Shown here: positions 1 to 7,775 of the stretch, in pieces
Layout of the letters: each line of letters starts with the position of its first letter
Numbering within the stretch: position 1 is the stretch's first letter
Assembly: GCA_013822735.1 (NCBI GenBank)
Contig: PNKZ01000034.1
Coordinates: 1 to 38,396 of the forward strand
Direction of reading: 5' to 3'
Source: Pirellula sp.
GTDB taxonomy: Bacteria; Planctomycetota; Planctomycetia; Pirellulales; PNKZ01
Length of the DNA: 38,396 nucleotides
Notes under the pieces: model-generated
Told to the model about the DNA's origin: nothing
The model's database searches: none
Seen by the model: only the letters and a program-made list of their open reading frames with translations
Position numbers and translations under genes: made by a program

Positions 1-85
1 CAAACCGCATAGTTGTGTGCTGATTTCCGCGTCTCTAGACTATGAAGCATCCCGCCTCGTCTTCCCACCTTGGAGTTGCCTGCCC

Positions 86-1660
86 ATGTGTGCTTTGCGC
101 TTGGATGTTCCTGGCCGTGCTTGGAGTCGTCGGCGAATCTTGCAAACCGGCGCCGGTTTGATGGCTTGGCCGCTGATCGGCCCGGCCGCTTCGGCGCTCG
201 CGCGACGCAATGTGAGCGGCGGCGATTATCCCTTTACGCTCGGCGTCGCCAGCGGCGATCCGTCGCCCGACGGATTTGTGATTTGGACGCGACTGGCGCC
301 GAAGCCGCTTGAAGGGGGCGGCATGCCGGCGGAGAACGTCGAAGTCCGCTGGTCCGTGGCCGAAGATGAGAAGATGACGAAAGTCGTCGCCAAGGGTACG
401 GCCACGGCCACGCCCGAGTTGGCGCATGCCGTGCATGTGGAAGTGCCGGGCCTGGAGCCGAACCGCTGGTACTTCTATCAGTTTGCCGGGGCCAACGAAC
501 TGAGCCCGATCGGTCGCACGCGCACGGCGCCGCGCGCCGATGAACAGCCCGAGCGACTCCGGTTTGCGTTTGCGTCGTGCCAGCATTTTGAGTCGGGCTA
601 CTTCACCGCTTATAAGCACATGGCGGAGGAAGAGCTCGACCTCGTGGCGCACCTCGGCGACTACATCTACGAGTACCCGGGCAAAGAAAACCAAGTTCGG
701 AAGCATGTCGGGCCGCTGTTGGATTTACTCGTCGACTATCGCAATCGGCATGCGCAGTACAAGACTGACGAACACTTGCAGGCGATGCACGCGAAGTGCC
801 CGTGGCTCGTGACTTGGGACGATCATGAGTTTGCGAACAATTGCGCCGGACTCATTTCCGAGAAGCCGGAAGAGACGACGCCGATGTATGCGCGGCGGCG
901 CGTGAATGCGTATCGCGCCTACTACGAACACATGCCGCTGCGCGTGCGGCAGATTCCGCAGGGGCCCTCGATGCGGCTGTATCGCAACGTGTCGTTCGGC
1001 GGACTCGCGGAGTTTGCCGTGCTCGACACGCGGCAATATCGGACCGATCAACCGTGCGGCGACGGCAACAAGCCCCCGTGCCCTGAGGTGTATTCCAAGC
1101 GAGGCACGATGCTCGGTAAGACGCAGGAAGAGTGGCTCTACAAGACGCTTGATCGTTCGAAAGCGAAATGGAACGTGCTGACGCAGCAAGTGATGATGGG
1201 GCTCGTCGATCGCACGGCCGGCGAAATCAAGGCGTACAGCATGGATCAATGGCCGGGCTACGAAGCGAACCGACAGCGCGTGCTGAAATACTTTGCCGAG
1301 CATCCGGAGCAGAACAATGTGGTCGTTACGGGAGACATTCACACCAACTGGGTGAATGATTTGCAGGTCGATTCGCACGATGAGAAGTCGCCGGTCGTGG
1401 CGACGGAGTTTGTCGGCACTTCCATCAGCTCGAGCGGCGACGGTACTGCAACGCAGAAGAACACGCCGGACCTGCTCAGGGAGAATCCGTTCGTAAAATT
1501 CCACAATGCGGAACGGGGCTATGTGAGTTGCGAACTGACGCCGAAGCAATGGACGAGCTTTTACCGCACGGTGCCGTTTGTTACAAAGCCGGGCGCGCCG
1601 CTGGTGACGCGGCAAGCGTTTGTCGTGGAAGCGGGCAAGCCGGGAGCTGAGAAGATGTAA
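86..1660 (+). CDS. phoD: PhoD-family alkaline phosphatase/phosphodiesterase, Tat-exported
   Basis: A 524-residue protein of the PhoD family, secreted metallo-phosphatases and phosphodiesterases that release phosphate from organic esters outside the cytoplasm. The N-terminus carries a twin-arginine signal (SRRRILQ near residues 14-20, then a hydrophobic stretch ending ASALA). The metallophosphatase core shows the family motifs FAFASCQHF, HLGDYIYEY, TWDDHEFANN and VVTGDIHTNW, which hold the Asp, Asn and His metal ligands. An in-frame GTG at 17 would add 23 residues ahead of the Tat signal; I prefer ATG 86 because GGAG lies about ten bases upstream and the signal then sits near the start. It is the first gene of the window, so its upstream context is not visible. 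Family is certain; the substrate (phosphomonoester or diester) is not. Confidence 0.93.
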   Translation: MCALRLDVPGRAWSRRRILQTGAGLMAWPLIGPAASALARRNVSGGDYPFTLGVASGDPSPDGFVIWTRLAPKPLEGGGMPAENVEVRWSVAEDEKMTKVVAKGTATATPELAHAVHVEVPGLEPNRWYFYQFAGANELSPIGRTRTAPRADEQPERLRFAFASCQHFESGYFTAYKHMAEEELDLVAHLGDYIYEYPGKENQVRKHVGPLLDLLVDYRNRHAQYKTDEHLQAMHAKCPWLVTWDDHEFANNCAGLISEKPEETTPMYARRRVNAYRAYYEHMPLRVRQIPQGPSMRLYRNVSFGGLAEFAVLDTRQYRTDQPCGDGNKPPCPEVYSKRGTMLGKTQEEWLYKTLDRSKAKWNVLTQQVMMGLVDRTAGEIKAYSMDQWPGYEANRQRVLKYFAEHPEQNNVVVTGDIHTNWVNDLQVDSHDEKSPVVATEFVGTSISSSGDGTATQKNTPDLLRENPFVKFHNAERGYVSCELTPKQWTSFYRTVPFVTKPGAPLVTRQAFVVEAGKPGAEKM

Positions 1661-1809
1661 GAGAAAGGCGTCGGGCGCTAGGCGCTAGAGTTAGATTGCT
1701 GGGCACTAGGCATTGCGCCGCTCCGTTCCTACAATTTGTCGGTCATTTCTCCGCGTGCCGGTCGCCTAGAGCCCGGCCGTTTCGAATCACCTCGACTGGT
1801 AGCGATTCC

Positions 1810-2601
1810 ATGGGTTTGCGTGAACGGAAGCCGATTTTTCCCGGCGTCATTGAAATCAACTATCAGGCCGGCGAACGCTTTGGTTGCAACGTCTACCTGG
1901 TGTACGACGGCGGTGAGTGGATCTTGATCGACATCGGCTTCGAAGAATCAGTCGACGAAATCGTCGACCTGATCCGGGGCCTCGACTTTCCGCTGTCGTC
2001 GTGCAAGACGATCGTGGCAACGCATGCCGACGTGGATCACGTGCAAGGTTTGGCGAAGCTCAAGCAAGCGCTGCGCACCACCGTGACGGCTCATCCGTTG
2101 GCGGTCGAAACGCTCGTGCAGGGCGACCCGATCAAGACGTTCTCGGAGATCGCGGCGCAGAAGATCCATATTCCGATGCCGGTGATTCCGAAGGTCGAGC
2201 ACACCGTGGTGGAAGGCGATCGGATCAAGGTCGGATCGCTCGAACTGGAAGTGTGGCACACGCCGGGACATACCGACAGCCAACTCTCGTTTCGACTCGG
2301 CAACCTGCTCATGTGCGGCGACAATATCTACCGCGACGGCTGCGTAGGGGTGATCGACGCACACCACGGCAGCGACATCAGGGCATTCGTCCAATCGCTG
2401 CGGCGCATTCGGGCCTCGAACGTCGAATGGCTGCTGCCGAGCCATGGGCCGATCTTTCGCAAAGACGACGCCGTGCTCGATCGGACGATTGCCCGACTCG
2501 AAGGCTATTTGCACATGGCCGACTTCGGCACCTGCGCGATCGATTGGCCGCTGATGGATGAGTTCGACCGCGAACTCGCCGAAGGGAAGATGCCTAAGTA
2601 G
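1810..2601 (+). CDS. Metallo-beta-lactamase-fold hydrolase with variant HxDxDH motif
   Basis: A 263-residue cytoplasmic metallo-beta-lactamase-fold hydrolase. The fold's metal sites are visible as THADVDH (residues 71-77), HTPGHT (150-155), CGDNIY with Asp171, and PSHG with His212. The first motif normally reads HxHxDH; here the second His is Asp74 (His72-x-Asp74-x-Asp76-His77). The rest of the metal set is intact, so a binuclear or altered metal centre remains plausible. No substrate can be named: the family includes glyoxalase II-like thioesterases, lactonases and phosphodiesterases. ATG 1810 is chosen because family similarity (PGVIEINY, GCNVYLVY) begins just after it; an upstream in-frame start at 1696 would add 38 residues of unrelated sequence that overlaps a repetitive intergenic tract. 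No strong ribosome-binding site is visible. Confidence 0.85.
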   Translation: MGLRERKPIFPGVIEINYQAGERFGCNVYLVYDGGEWILIDIGFEESVDEIVDLIRGLDFPLSSCKTIVATHADVDHVQGLAKLKQALRTTVTAHPLAVETLVQGDPIKTFSEIAAQKIHIPMPVIPKVEHTVVEGDRIKVGSLELEVWHTPGHTDSQLSFRLGNLLMCGDNIYRDGCVGVIDAHHGSDIRAFVQSLRRIRASNVEWLLPSHGPIFRKDDAVLDRTIARLEGYLHMADFGTCAIDWPLMDEFDRELAEGKMPK

Positions 2602-2605
2602 GGCA

Positions 2606-2700
2606 GAAGTAAGAAGCAAAATGCAAAAGTAGGAATGCCTGTGAAGCGTTGCGGCCGTGCCGTTTTGTGTTTTGCATTCTGACGTTTGCCTTTACTTCCG
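2606..2700. repeat. Imperfect inverted repeat, A/T-rich arms
   Basis: The arm GCAAAATGCAAAA at 2616-2628 is nearly complementary to TTTTGCATTCTG at 2670-2681, and GAAGTAA at 2606-2612 pairs with TTTACTTC at 2691-2698. The arms flank a GC-rich centre. It starts five bases after the stop of the hydrolase gene, so it may act as a weak terminator, but its low-complexity arms look more like a degenerate interspersed repeat. The rest of the stretch to 2886 shows no gene. Confidence 0.4.
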
Positions 2701-2886
2701 ATCATGCCGCTTGTGCGGAACATTCCCTCAATACCGGGCGTAGCGGCTGCCGATGGGTACTCATAGACCCAATTCGGCGGACTGCGCAGGCTGTGCATGC
2801 AGCCGGTGAAGCACGATGGCACTCGCTCCCGCGGCGACGGCCTGGTTGCAAGCGTCCGCCCGCAGGAACCTTCAAGGGGATTCACG

Positions 2887-3207
2887 ATGATTCGTCGGAC
2901 GCTCGTATGCGCCTTCCTGGCGCTCGCCGCCCTGAGCACGACGGCCGACATGGCCGAAGCCGGCGCCTACGGCCGGCAGTGGGGCAGCAGCCAAAACACG
3001 ACGGAATGGGAGCGGTTCTACCACTACCCGTATACGTATTATCCGCAGAACTACTGGTCGAAAGACTACTACAAGAGCAGCGAGAGCTTGTACTACCGCT
3101 ATCCGCAAGAAATGCGGATCCCGGTCTACAACCGCGCTTGGCAGAACGAATACCCGCAAGCCCGCCGGTATCACCAAGGGCACCACTTCCAACTGGATGT
3201 GTTTTAA
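2887..3207 (+). CDS. Small secreted Tyr-rich protein
   Basis: A 106-residue protein with a clear signal peptide (MIRR, then a hydrophobic stretch of about 14 residues, likely cleaved near residues 24-27). The mature part of about 80 residues contains 15 tyrosines, many in pairs, together with many Trp, Pro, Gln and Arg residues (WERFYHYPYTYYPQNYW and following). Planctomycete genomes contain small secreted proteins of this composition, often labelled calmodulin-binding protein by automatic annotation. I know no experimental function, and the resemblance is from memory rather than alignment. AAGGGGA at 2874-2880 sits well placed before ATG 2887. It is probably monocistronic, since a repeat lies upstream and a long hairpin downstream. 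A cell-wall or matrix role, for example through tyrosine cross-linking, would be speculation. Confidence 0.75.
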   Translation: MIRRTLVCAFLALAALSTTADMAEAGAYGRQWGSSQNTTEWERFYHYPYTYYPQNYWSKDYYKSSESLYYRYPQEMRIPVYNRAWQNEYPQARRYHQGHHFQLDVF

Positions 3208-3242
3208 GCGGTGCTGCTAGGCATTCGGCGCTGGTGAATCTT

Positions 3243-3306
3243 ACTAGCCCCGATGTGCAAGCCAGGGGACGACGACGAGTCCCCTCGCTTGCGCATCGGG
3301 GCTAGT
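3243..3306. repeat. Long palindromic hairpin (28-bp stem, 8-nt loop)
   Basis: Arms 3243-3270 and 3279-3306 pair at 26 of 28 positions, with one G-T wobble and one C-C mismatch, around the loop GACGACGA. The arm begins ACTAGCCCCGATG and ends AGGGGAC. It lies between convergent genes (the small secreted protein and the M20 peptidase). No T-tract follows on either strand, so it is not a textbook terminator. Its form matches a REP-like interspersed palindrome. Confidence 0.7.
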
Positions 3307-3328
3307 ATTTGTTAGCGAGATCGCTCGC

Positions 3329-4540
3329 CTAACTCCAGCTTCTGCAGAACTCATATAGCACTTCCGCGGCTTGCGGGAGTTCGTCGAGTGGGAGCCATTC
3401 GTCGCAGGTGTGGGCTTGGTCGATGCTGCCGGGCCCGAAGACGACTGACGGTACGTCGGCCGCCGCAATGCGCGAGGCGTCGGTTCCGTACGGCACGCCG
3501 ATCCGCTTGCCCCGGCCGGTGATGCGCTGCGAGACTTCACCGAGCCGCGCGGCCAGTGCGCCATTCTTCTCGTCGGAAAGCGAGAAGCCGGAGATGAACG
3601 CCGGTTCGTGTTCGACGGCGCCGAGGATCGGCTGCAACTCTTCGCGGGCCGAGAGCCAGTCGATGACCTTCTGTCGGGCATCGGCGGCCTTTTCGCCGGG
3701 AAGCACGCGGCGACAGATTTCGATCGTCGAGCGGTCGGGCACCGTGTTGACGCTGATGCCGCCGCGAATGAGGCCGACGCTCAACGTGGCCTTGCCGACC
3801 AGCGGATGGCTGCCGAGCGTCGGGCAAACTTCCTTGGCATATTGTTCGAGCGCGAGCAGCACGCGAGCCATCTTGTAGACGGCGTTATCACCGAGATGCG
3901 GCTGCGAACTGTGCGAAGCGCGGCCGTGCGTATGGATGCGCCAGCGCATGGTTCCTTTGTGGGCCACGACCACGTCGAGGCTTGTCGGTTCGGCGACGAC
4001 GCAGACATCGGGACGCTTGGGGACCAGATCGTCGGGCTTTGCACCTGCTGCCCAAAGCTTGGTGAGGTCCGTTGCTCCGGTGAAGCCGAACTCTTCGTTA
4101 ACGACGCAGGCCAGCACGACGGTCGGCCGGTTGCGAGGCTGTTCTTCCCGCAGCCGGGCCATTGCGCCAAGCATCGCGGTCATGCCCCCTTTGATATCGC
4201 AGGAGCCGCGACCGTAAATGCGGCCGTCGCGCACGGTCGGCGTCCAAGGATCGATGGTCATACCCTCGACCGGCACGGTATCTTGATGCGCTTCCAGCAG
4301 AACCAGCGGGCCCCCCTTTTCCGGCGGCGTCAGGTCGCCGTCGACGCGAATTAAGATATTGTCGCGCTTCGGCGAGACGACATATCGCTTGTAGCGGAAA
4401 CCGTGATTCTGGAATAGCTTTTCCAAATAGTCGGTGACGCGGTATTCAAGATACTCAGGCCCTTCAACGTCGCGCCCCATCGGATTGACGCTCGGGATCG
4501 CGATTAGGTCGGAGAGCGTCGGTACAAGATCGAGCGGCAT
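3329..4540 (-). CDS. M20-family metallopeptidase (ArgE/DapE/CPG2-like deacylase or dipeptidase)
   Basis: A 403-residue zinc hydrolase of family M20, which removes acyl groups or C-terminal residues from amino-acid derivatives in the cytoplasm. The catalytic and metal residues are visible in order: EAHQDTVP (His85, Asp87), GRGSCDIKGG (Asp115, bridging ligand), NEEFG (Glu149 base, Glu150 ligand), AEPT (Glu184) and a C-terminal AHTCDEW (His377). The dimerisation domain lies between, with HGRASHSS near 205-212. ATG 4540 (MPLDLV) is preferred over a TTG seven codons upstream because M20 enzymes typically start just before the DLIAIPSVNP motif. The protein could be an acetylornithine deacetylase, a succinyl-diaminopimelate desuccinylase or a peptidase, and no neighbour gene decides between them. 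It is transcribed away from the nuo operon. Confidence 0.88.
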   Translation of the reverse strand: MPLDLVPTLSDLIAIPSVNPMGRDVEGPEYLEYRVTDYLEKLFQNHGFRYKRYVVSPKRDNILIRVDGDLTPPEKGGPLVLLEAHQDTVPVEGMTIDPWTPTVRDGRIYGRGSCDIKGGMTAMLGAMARLREEQPRNRPTVVLACVVNEEFGFTGATDLTKLWAAGAKPDDLVPKRPDVCVVAEPTSLDVVVAHKGTMRWRIHTHGRASHSSQPHLGDNAVYKMARVLLALEQYAKEVCPTLGSHPLVGKATLSVGLIRGGISVNTVPDRSTIEICRRVLPGEKAADARQKVIDWLSAREELQPILGAVEHEPAFISGFSLSDEKNGALAARLGEVSQRITGRGKRIGVPYGTDASRIAAADVPSVVFGPGSIDQAHTCDEWLPLDELPQAAEVLYEFCRSWS

Positions 4541-4751
4541 GCCAAAGTACCTATTGAGCAATGGGGCGTGCTAAAAATGGTCTACCGGCGACTGCGGCGA
4601 CCTGGGAAATGACCGGCGGGACCGGTAGTCTAACAGCGACGCGCAACTGGGCAAAACATTCGCCGATGATCGGCTCGCCCCGGCACCTTGCAAGGTCGAT
4701 GTTACGTCGCCGCAAGCTTTAGAAAGCTTTCGACTTGCCTCGGTGATTGCC

Positions 4752-4780
4752 TTGACCACCGGCGAAGGGATTCCTACATT
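4752..4780 (+). promoter_or_regulatory. Candidate sigma70-type promoter for the nuo operon
   Basis: TTGACC (4752-4757) and TACATT (4775-4780) are separated by 17 bases, matching the housekeeping consensus at 5/6 and 4/6 positions. Transcription would start near 4787, leaving a leader of about 145 bases that contains the hairpin and the Rex-like operator. Planctomycete promoters are poorly characterised, so this is a pattern match only. Confidence 0.4.
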
Positions 4781-4792
4781 CATTGCTGTCGT

Positions 4793-4825
4793 ACCCGGCA
4801 GGGATGCAGGTCGGGTTTTTCTTTT
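4793..4825 (+). terminator. Terminator-like hairpin in the nuo leader
   Basis: ACCCGGC (4793-4799) pairs with GTCGGGT (4810-4816), with one G-T wobble and a 10-base loop, and is followed by TTTTCTTTT. This is the form of an intrinsic terminator, yet it lies inside the leader of nuoA rather than after a gene. It could be an attenuator or could block transcription arriving from upstream. Confidence 0.4.
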
Positions 4826-4832
4826 GCACCTA

Positions 4833-4852
4833 TTTGTGAAACGATTCACAAA
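4833..4852 (+). promoter_or_regulatory. Candidate Rex operator upstream of nuoA
   Basis: TTTGTGAA (4833-4840), four bases ACGA, then TTCACAAA (4845-4852) form a perfect 8+8 inverted repeat. It fits the published Rex operator form TTGTGAA-N4-TTCACAA. Rex is an NADH/NAD+-sensing repressor known to control nuo operons, for instance in Streptomyces. The site lies 78 bases before the nuoA start. No rex gene is in this window. Confidence 0.65.
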
Positions 4853-4930
4853 GTGTCGTGGCCGGTCAGCGGCGGTGCGGAGAGAAAACGAAGCGGAGCA
4901 TCGTTCTAAATCGTTGGACAGGCTGCTGTT

Positions 4931-5353
4931 ATGCAATCAATCGGACTTACGATTCCGATCTTTCTCTTCATCATCATTGCGACCGCGCAATCGGTGGCGA
5001 TGCTGCTCATGGGGCAGCTGTTCGGCCCCTCGCGAAATACCGCCGTCAAGGAAATGCCGTACGAAAGCGGCATGGATCCGATCCACGACACACGTCGTCG
5101 CTTCGATATCCGCTTTCACTTGGTTGCTATCGCGTTCCTGGTTTTCGACGTGGAAGTACTGTTTATGTACCCCTGGGCCGTCGCCGCCAAACGTGCGACC
5201 GGCGACGAACCGGCCCGCGGCTTCGACCTTGCGGTAGCCCAAAACATGATCGCCGACCGGGGCGTGGTCTTCGGCGTGGTGATGTTCTTTATCGCCTTGT
5301 TCGGCGTCGGCTTCCTCTACGCTCTGAAGAAAGGGATCTTTCGATGGCGATAG
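4931..5353 (+). CDS. nuoA: NADH-quinone oxidoreductase subunit A
   Basis: A 140-residue membrane subunit of complex I and first gene of the nuo operon. Three transmembrane helices are visible, near residues 6-28, 62-84 and 111-132. The family signature YESGMDPI precedes FDIRFHLVAIAFLVFDVEVLFMYPW, which carries the conserved acidic residues of the second helix. NuoA helps enclose the quinone-binding region with NuoH and NuoJ. An AGG-containing ribosome site lies about eight bases before ATG 4931. It overlaps nuoB by ten bases, which implies translational coupling. Length is slightly above the usual 115-130 residues because of an insertion (AKRATGDEPARGFD) between helices 2 and 3. Confidence 0.97.
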   Translation: MQSIGLTIPIFLFIIIATAQSVAMLLMGQLFGPSRNTAVKEMPYESGMDPIHDTRRRFDIRFHLVAIAFLVFDVEVLFMYPWAVAAKRATGDEPARGFDLAVAQNMIADRGVVFGVVMFFIALFGVGFLYALKKGIFRWR

Positions 5354-5931
5354 ATCTGCCGGAAAACGTGGTCATCAGCAAGCTTGACGAGTTGGCAAGC
5401 TGGTGCCGCAAGAACAGCTTGTGGCCCATGCCCTTTGCCACCGCGTGCTGCGGCATCGAGCTCATGGCGACGGGTGCCAGCAAGCACGACATCGCGCGCT
5501 TTGGCGCCGAAGTGTTTCGCTTCAGCCCGCGCCAGTGCGACTTGATGATCGTCGCCGGCCGCGTGGTGATGAAGATGCTTCCCGTGTTACAGCGCATCTG
5601 GCAGCAGATGAACGAGCCGAAGTGGTGCATTTCGATGGGCGCGTGCGCCAGCACCGGCGGCGTGTTCGATACGTATTCCGTCGTGCAAGGCATCGACCGC
5701 TTTATTCCGGTCGACATGTATATTCCCGGCTGCCCGCCGCGTCCTGAGCAGTTGATTCAAGCGATTATCGATCTGCAGGACAAGATTCAGCGCGAAGGAA
5801 CGATGTCGGGCCGCGAGTTCGACACTTCCGAACGTCAACAACGGAAGCGAGCGTTAATCGAGTTGCCCGGCGTATACGGTTCGGGCATGTCGACGCTGGG
5901 TCCCGTCGGTCAGGGGCTGCCGCAGAGTTAG
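5344..5931 (+). CDS. nuoB: NADH-quinone oxidoreductase subunit B
   Basis: A 195-residue hydrophilic subunit that holds cluster N2, the 4Fe-4S centre that reduces quinone. The ligands are visible: adjacent Cys35-Cys36 in FATACCGIE, Cys101 in GACAST and Cys130 in PGCPPRPE. The protein sits at the base of the peripheral arm next to NuoD. ATG 5344 is inside the nuoA reading frame end (ten-base overlap) and gives a normal N-terminus directly before the conserved core; longer in-frame starts would run through all of nuoA. The C-terminal tail beyond about residue 155 is hydrophilic and variable in the family. Confidence 0.97.
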   Translation: MAIDLPENVVISKLDELASWCRKNSLWPMPFATACCGIELMATGASKHDIARFGAEVFRFSPRQCDLMIVAGRVVMKMLPVLQRIWQQMNEPKWCISMGACASTGGVFDTYSVVQGIDRFIPVDMYIPGCPPRPEQLIQAIIDLQDKIQREGTMSGREFDTSERQQRKRALIELPGVYGSGMSTLGPVGQGLPQS

Positions 5932-6003
5932 CCGCGACGTTCGCTTCGTCATTCGTCGTGAATACCGTCGATCATCGTTGAGTTTGCAGAAAGATAGGTC
6001 GTC

Positions 6004-6507
6004 ATGGCTGTCGCCAGTCCGGAAACCTTGCGAGCGTTGGAGTTGTCGATCGGATCGCTCGTGCAGAGCGAATTCCGCGGGCAGACGCGCGTCGTGGTTC
6101 CTCGCGAAAGCTTGGCCGACGTTTTCACGACCTTGCGCGATAAACGCGGCTTTGATCAACTCGTCGACGTGACTTGCGTCGATTATCTCAACTATCGCGA
6201 TGCCGAACATCGCTTCGGCCTCGTGTATTTGCTGACGAGCGTCGCTTCCAACGAACGCGTTACGCTTCGCGTCTACCTCGACGAACCGGATCTCACGGTG
6301 ACGAGCGCCACCGGTTGGTGGGAAGGGGCGAATTGGATGGAGCGCGAAGTGTGGGACATGTTCGGCATTACGTTCGCCGGACATCCGGACCATCGCCGCA
6401 TCCTCTGCCCCGAAGAGTTCACGGCGCATCCGTTGCGAAAAGACTACCCGTTGCAAGGGCGCGGCGAACGTCACAATTTCCCCGTGCTTACGCGCAACCA
6501 GGCATAG
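6004..6507 (+). CDS. nuoC: NADH-quinone oxidoreductase subunit C (30-kDa subunit)
   Basis: A 167-residue peripheral-arm subunit without cofactors that packs against NuoD. The 30-kDa-subunit signature is seen at 113-133 (EREVWDMFGI, then GHPDHRRIL) and the conserved end at 142-156 (HPLRKDYPLQGRGER). It is separate from nuoD, unlike the nuoCD fusion of Escherichia coli. It follows nuoB after 72 bases that contain no obvious signal. Length and domain order are normal. Confidence 0.96.
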   Translation: MAVASPETLRALELSIGSLVQSEFRGQTRVVVPRESLADVFTTLRDKRGFDQLVDVTCVDYLNYRDAEHRFGLVYLLTSVASNERVTLRVYLDEPDLTVTSATGWWEGANWMEREVWDMFGITFAGHPDHRRILCPEEFTAHPLRKDYPLQGRGERHNFPVLTRNQA

Positions 6508-6543
6508 CCCGCTAGACTTCTCCATATTGGGCTTCGACAAATT

Positions 6544-7773
6544 ATGGCATTGGCCGCCTCGAATATTCGTACGCAAGACATTGCTCACGACGAGCAGCAG
6601 GACTACCTGTGGACCTTGAACTTCGGTCCGCAGCATCCGGCTACGCACACGACGCTGCGCATCGTCATGAAGCTCGACGGCGAACGGGTCGTCGACGCCA
6701 TGCCCGACATCGGCTATCTGCACTCGGGCTTTGAAAAAATCGGCGAGTCGCTCGATTACAACCAGTACGTCACGGTCACCGACCGGATGAACTACATCTC
6801 GCCGATGGCCAACAACGTCGCTTGGCACACGGCCGTCGAACGGTTGCTTGGTATCGACATCACGCCCCGCTGCAAATACATCCGCACGATCATCTGCGAA
6901 CTGGCCCGCATTAGCGACCACTTGCTCTGCAACGGCGCCGTCGGGCTTGATAGCGGCGCGTTCACGTTCTTTCTCTACGCCTTCAACAAGCGCGAAGACA
7001 TCTACGATATCTTCGAAACGCTCTGCGGAGCTCGCTTCACCAACAGCTACACGCGCACCGGCGGCCTGTCACAAGACATCACTCCGCTCGTGATTGAGAA
7101 GATTCGCAAGTTTATTCAGACGTTCCCCAAAGTGCTCGAAGACATGGAGCGATTGGTCAATCGCAACCGCATCTTCGTCGACCGCACCAAGGGGGTCGGC
7201 ATTCTCACTCGGGAAGAAGCGCTCTCGCGCAGTGCGACGGGCCCGATCGCCCGCGCCAGCGGCATTACGCGCGACCTGCGTAAAGACGAACCGTATCTCG
7301 CGTACGCGGATTTCGATTTTACGGTCCCTTGCTCGAAGGTCGGGGATTGCTTCGCCCGCTACCTCGTGCGACAAGCCGAGATGCGTGAGAGCCTGAAGAT
7401 CATCACGCAGGCCCTGGAAAACATTCCGGCCGGCCCGATCAACGTCACGCCCGCCGAGCGTACGACGTTGCCGTCGAAGAAAATGGTGTACATGACCATC
7501 GAAGGGACGATTAATCACTTCGAATTGGCGATGACGAACCGCGGCTTTGAAACGCCGCACGAAGAATCGTACTCGGCGATTGAAGCGCCGAACGGGGAAC
7601 TTGGGTTTTATCTCGTCGGCAACGGCACCGACGTCGCCTATCGCGCTCGTTGCCGGCCGCCGTCGTTCATCCACTTCGCCATGTTCCCGCACTTGATTCG
7701 CGGGCACACGCTGTCGGACGTCGTCGCCGTGTTGGGAAGTTTGAACATCATCGCCGCGGAGTTGGACCGCTAA
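6544..7773 (+). CDS. nuoD: NADH-quinone oxidoreductase subunit D (49-kDa subunit)
   Basis: A 409-residue subunit that forms the quinone-binding cavity with NuoB and NuoH; it descends from the large subunit of NiFe hydrogenases. It begins with the motif FGPQHPATHTTLR (His31 and His35) and continues with DAMPDIGYLHSGFEKIGE and DRMNYISPM. His35 and Tyr84 are the likely counterparts of the quinone head-group ligands known in Thermus complex I, by motif position. The C-terminal ISVV-like segment reads LSDVVAVLGSLNIIAAELDR, the normal end of the family. It lies 36 bases after nuoC and two bases before nuoE. Confidence 0.97.
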   Translation: MALAASNIRTQDIAHDEQQDYLWTLNFGPQHPATHTTLRIVMKLDGERVVDAMPDIGYLHSGFEKIGESLDYNQYVTVTDRMNYISPMANNVAWHTAVERLLGIDITPRCKYIRTIICELARISDHLLCNGAVGLDSGAFTFFLYAFNKREDIYDIFETLCGARFTNSYTRTGGLSQDITPLVIEKIRKFIQTFPKVLEDMERLVNRNRIFVDRTKGVGILTREEALSRSATGPIARASGITRDLRKDEPYLAYADFDFTVPCSKVGDCFARYLVRQAEMRESLKIITQALENIPAGPINVTPAERTTLPSKKMVYMTIEGTINHFELAMTNRGFETPHEESYSAIEAPNGELGFYLVGNGTDVAYRARCRPPSFIHFAMFPHLIRGHTLSDVVAVLGSLNIIAAELDR

Positions 7774-7775
7774 CC

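Larger units (their letters stand above)
4541..4930. other. Divergent intergenic region upstream of nuoA
   Basis: This 390-base region separates the M20 gene (-) from nuoA (+). It holds a candidate promoter (4752-4780), a terminator-like hairpin (4793-4825) and a Rex-type operator (4833-4852), listed separately. A 7-bp inverted repeat (CTACCGG at 4582-4588, CCGGTAG at 4622-4628) and an AAGCTTTAGAAAGCTT palindrome near 4714-4729 lie closer to the M20 gene. A minus-strand ORF across the region resembles no protein family I know, and I do not call it. Confidence 0.6.

Noticed and set aside
4571-4936. Minus-strand 121-codon frame in the nuo control region
   Set aside because: No family similarity or ribosome site; it covers the promoter, hairpin and Rex-like operator, which better explain the region.
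5854-6921. Minus-strand reading frame (355 codons) opposite nuoC and nuoD
   Set aside because: It spans two certain genes on the other strand and has no recognisable domain.
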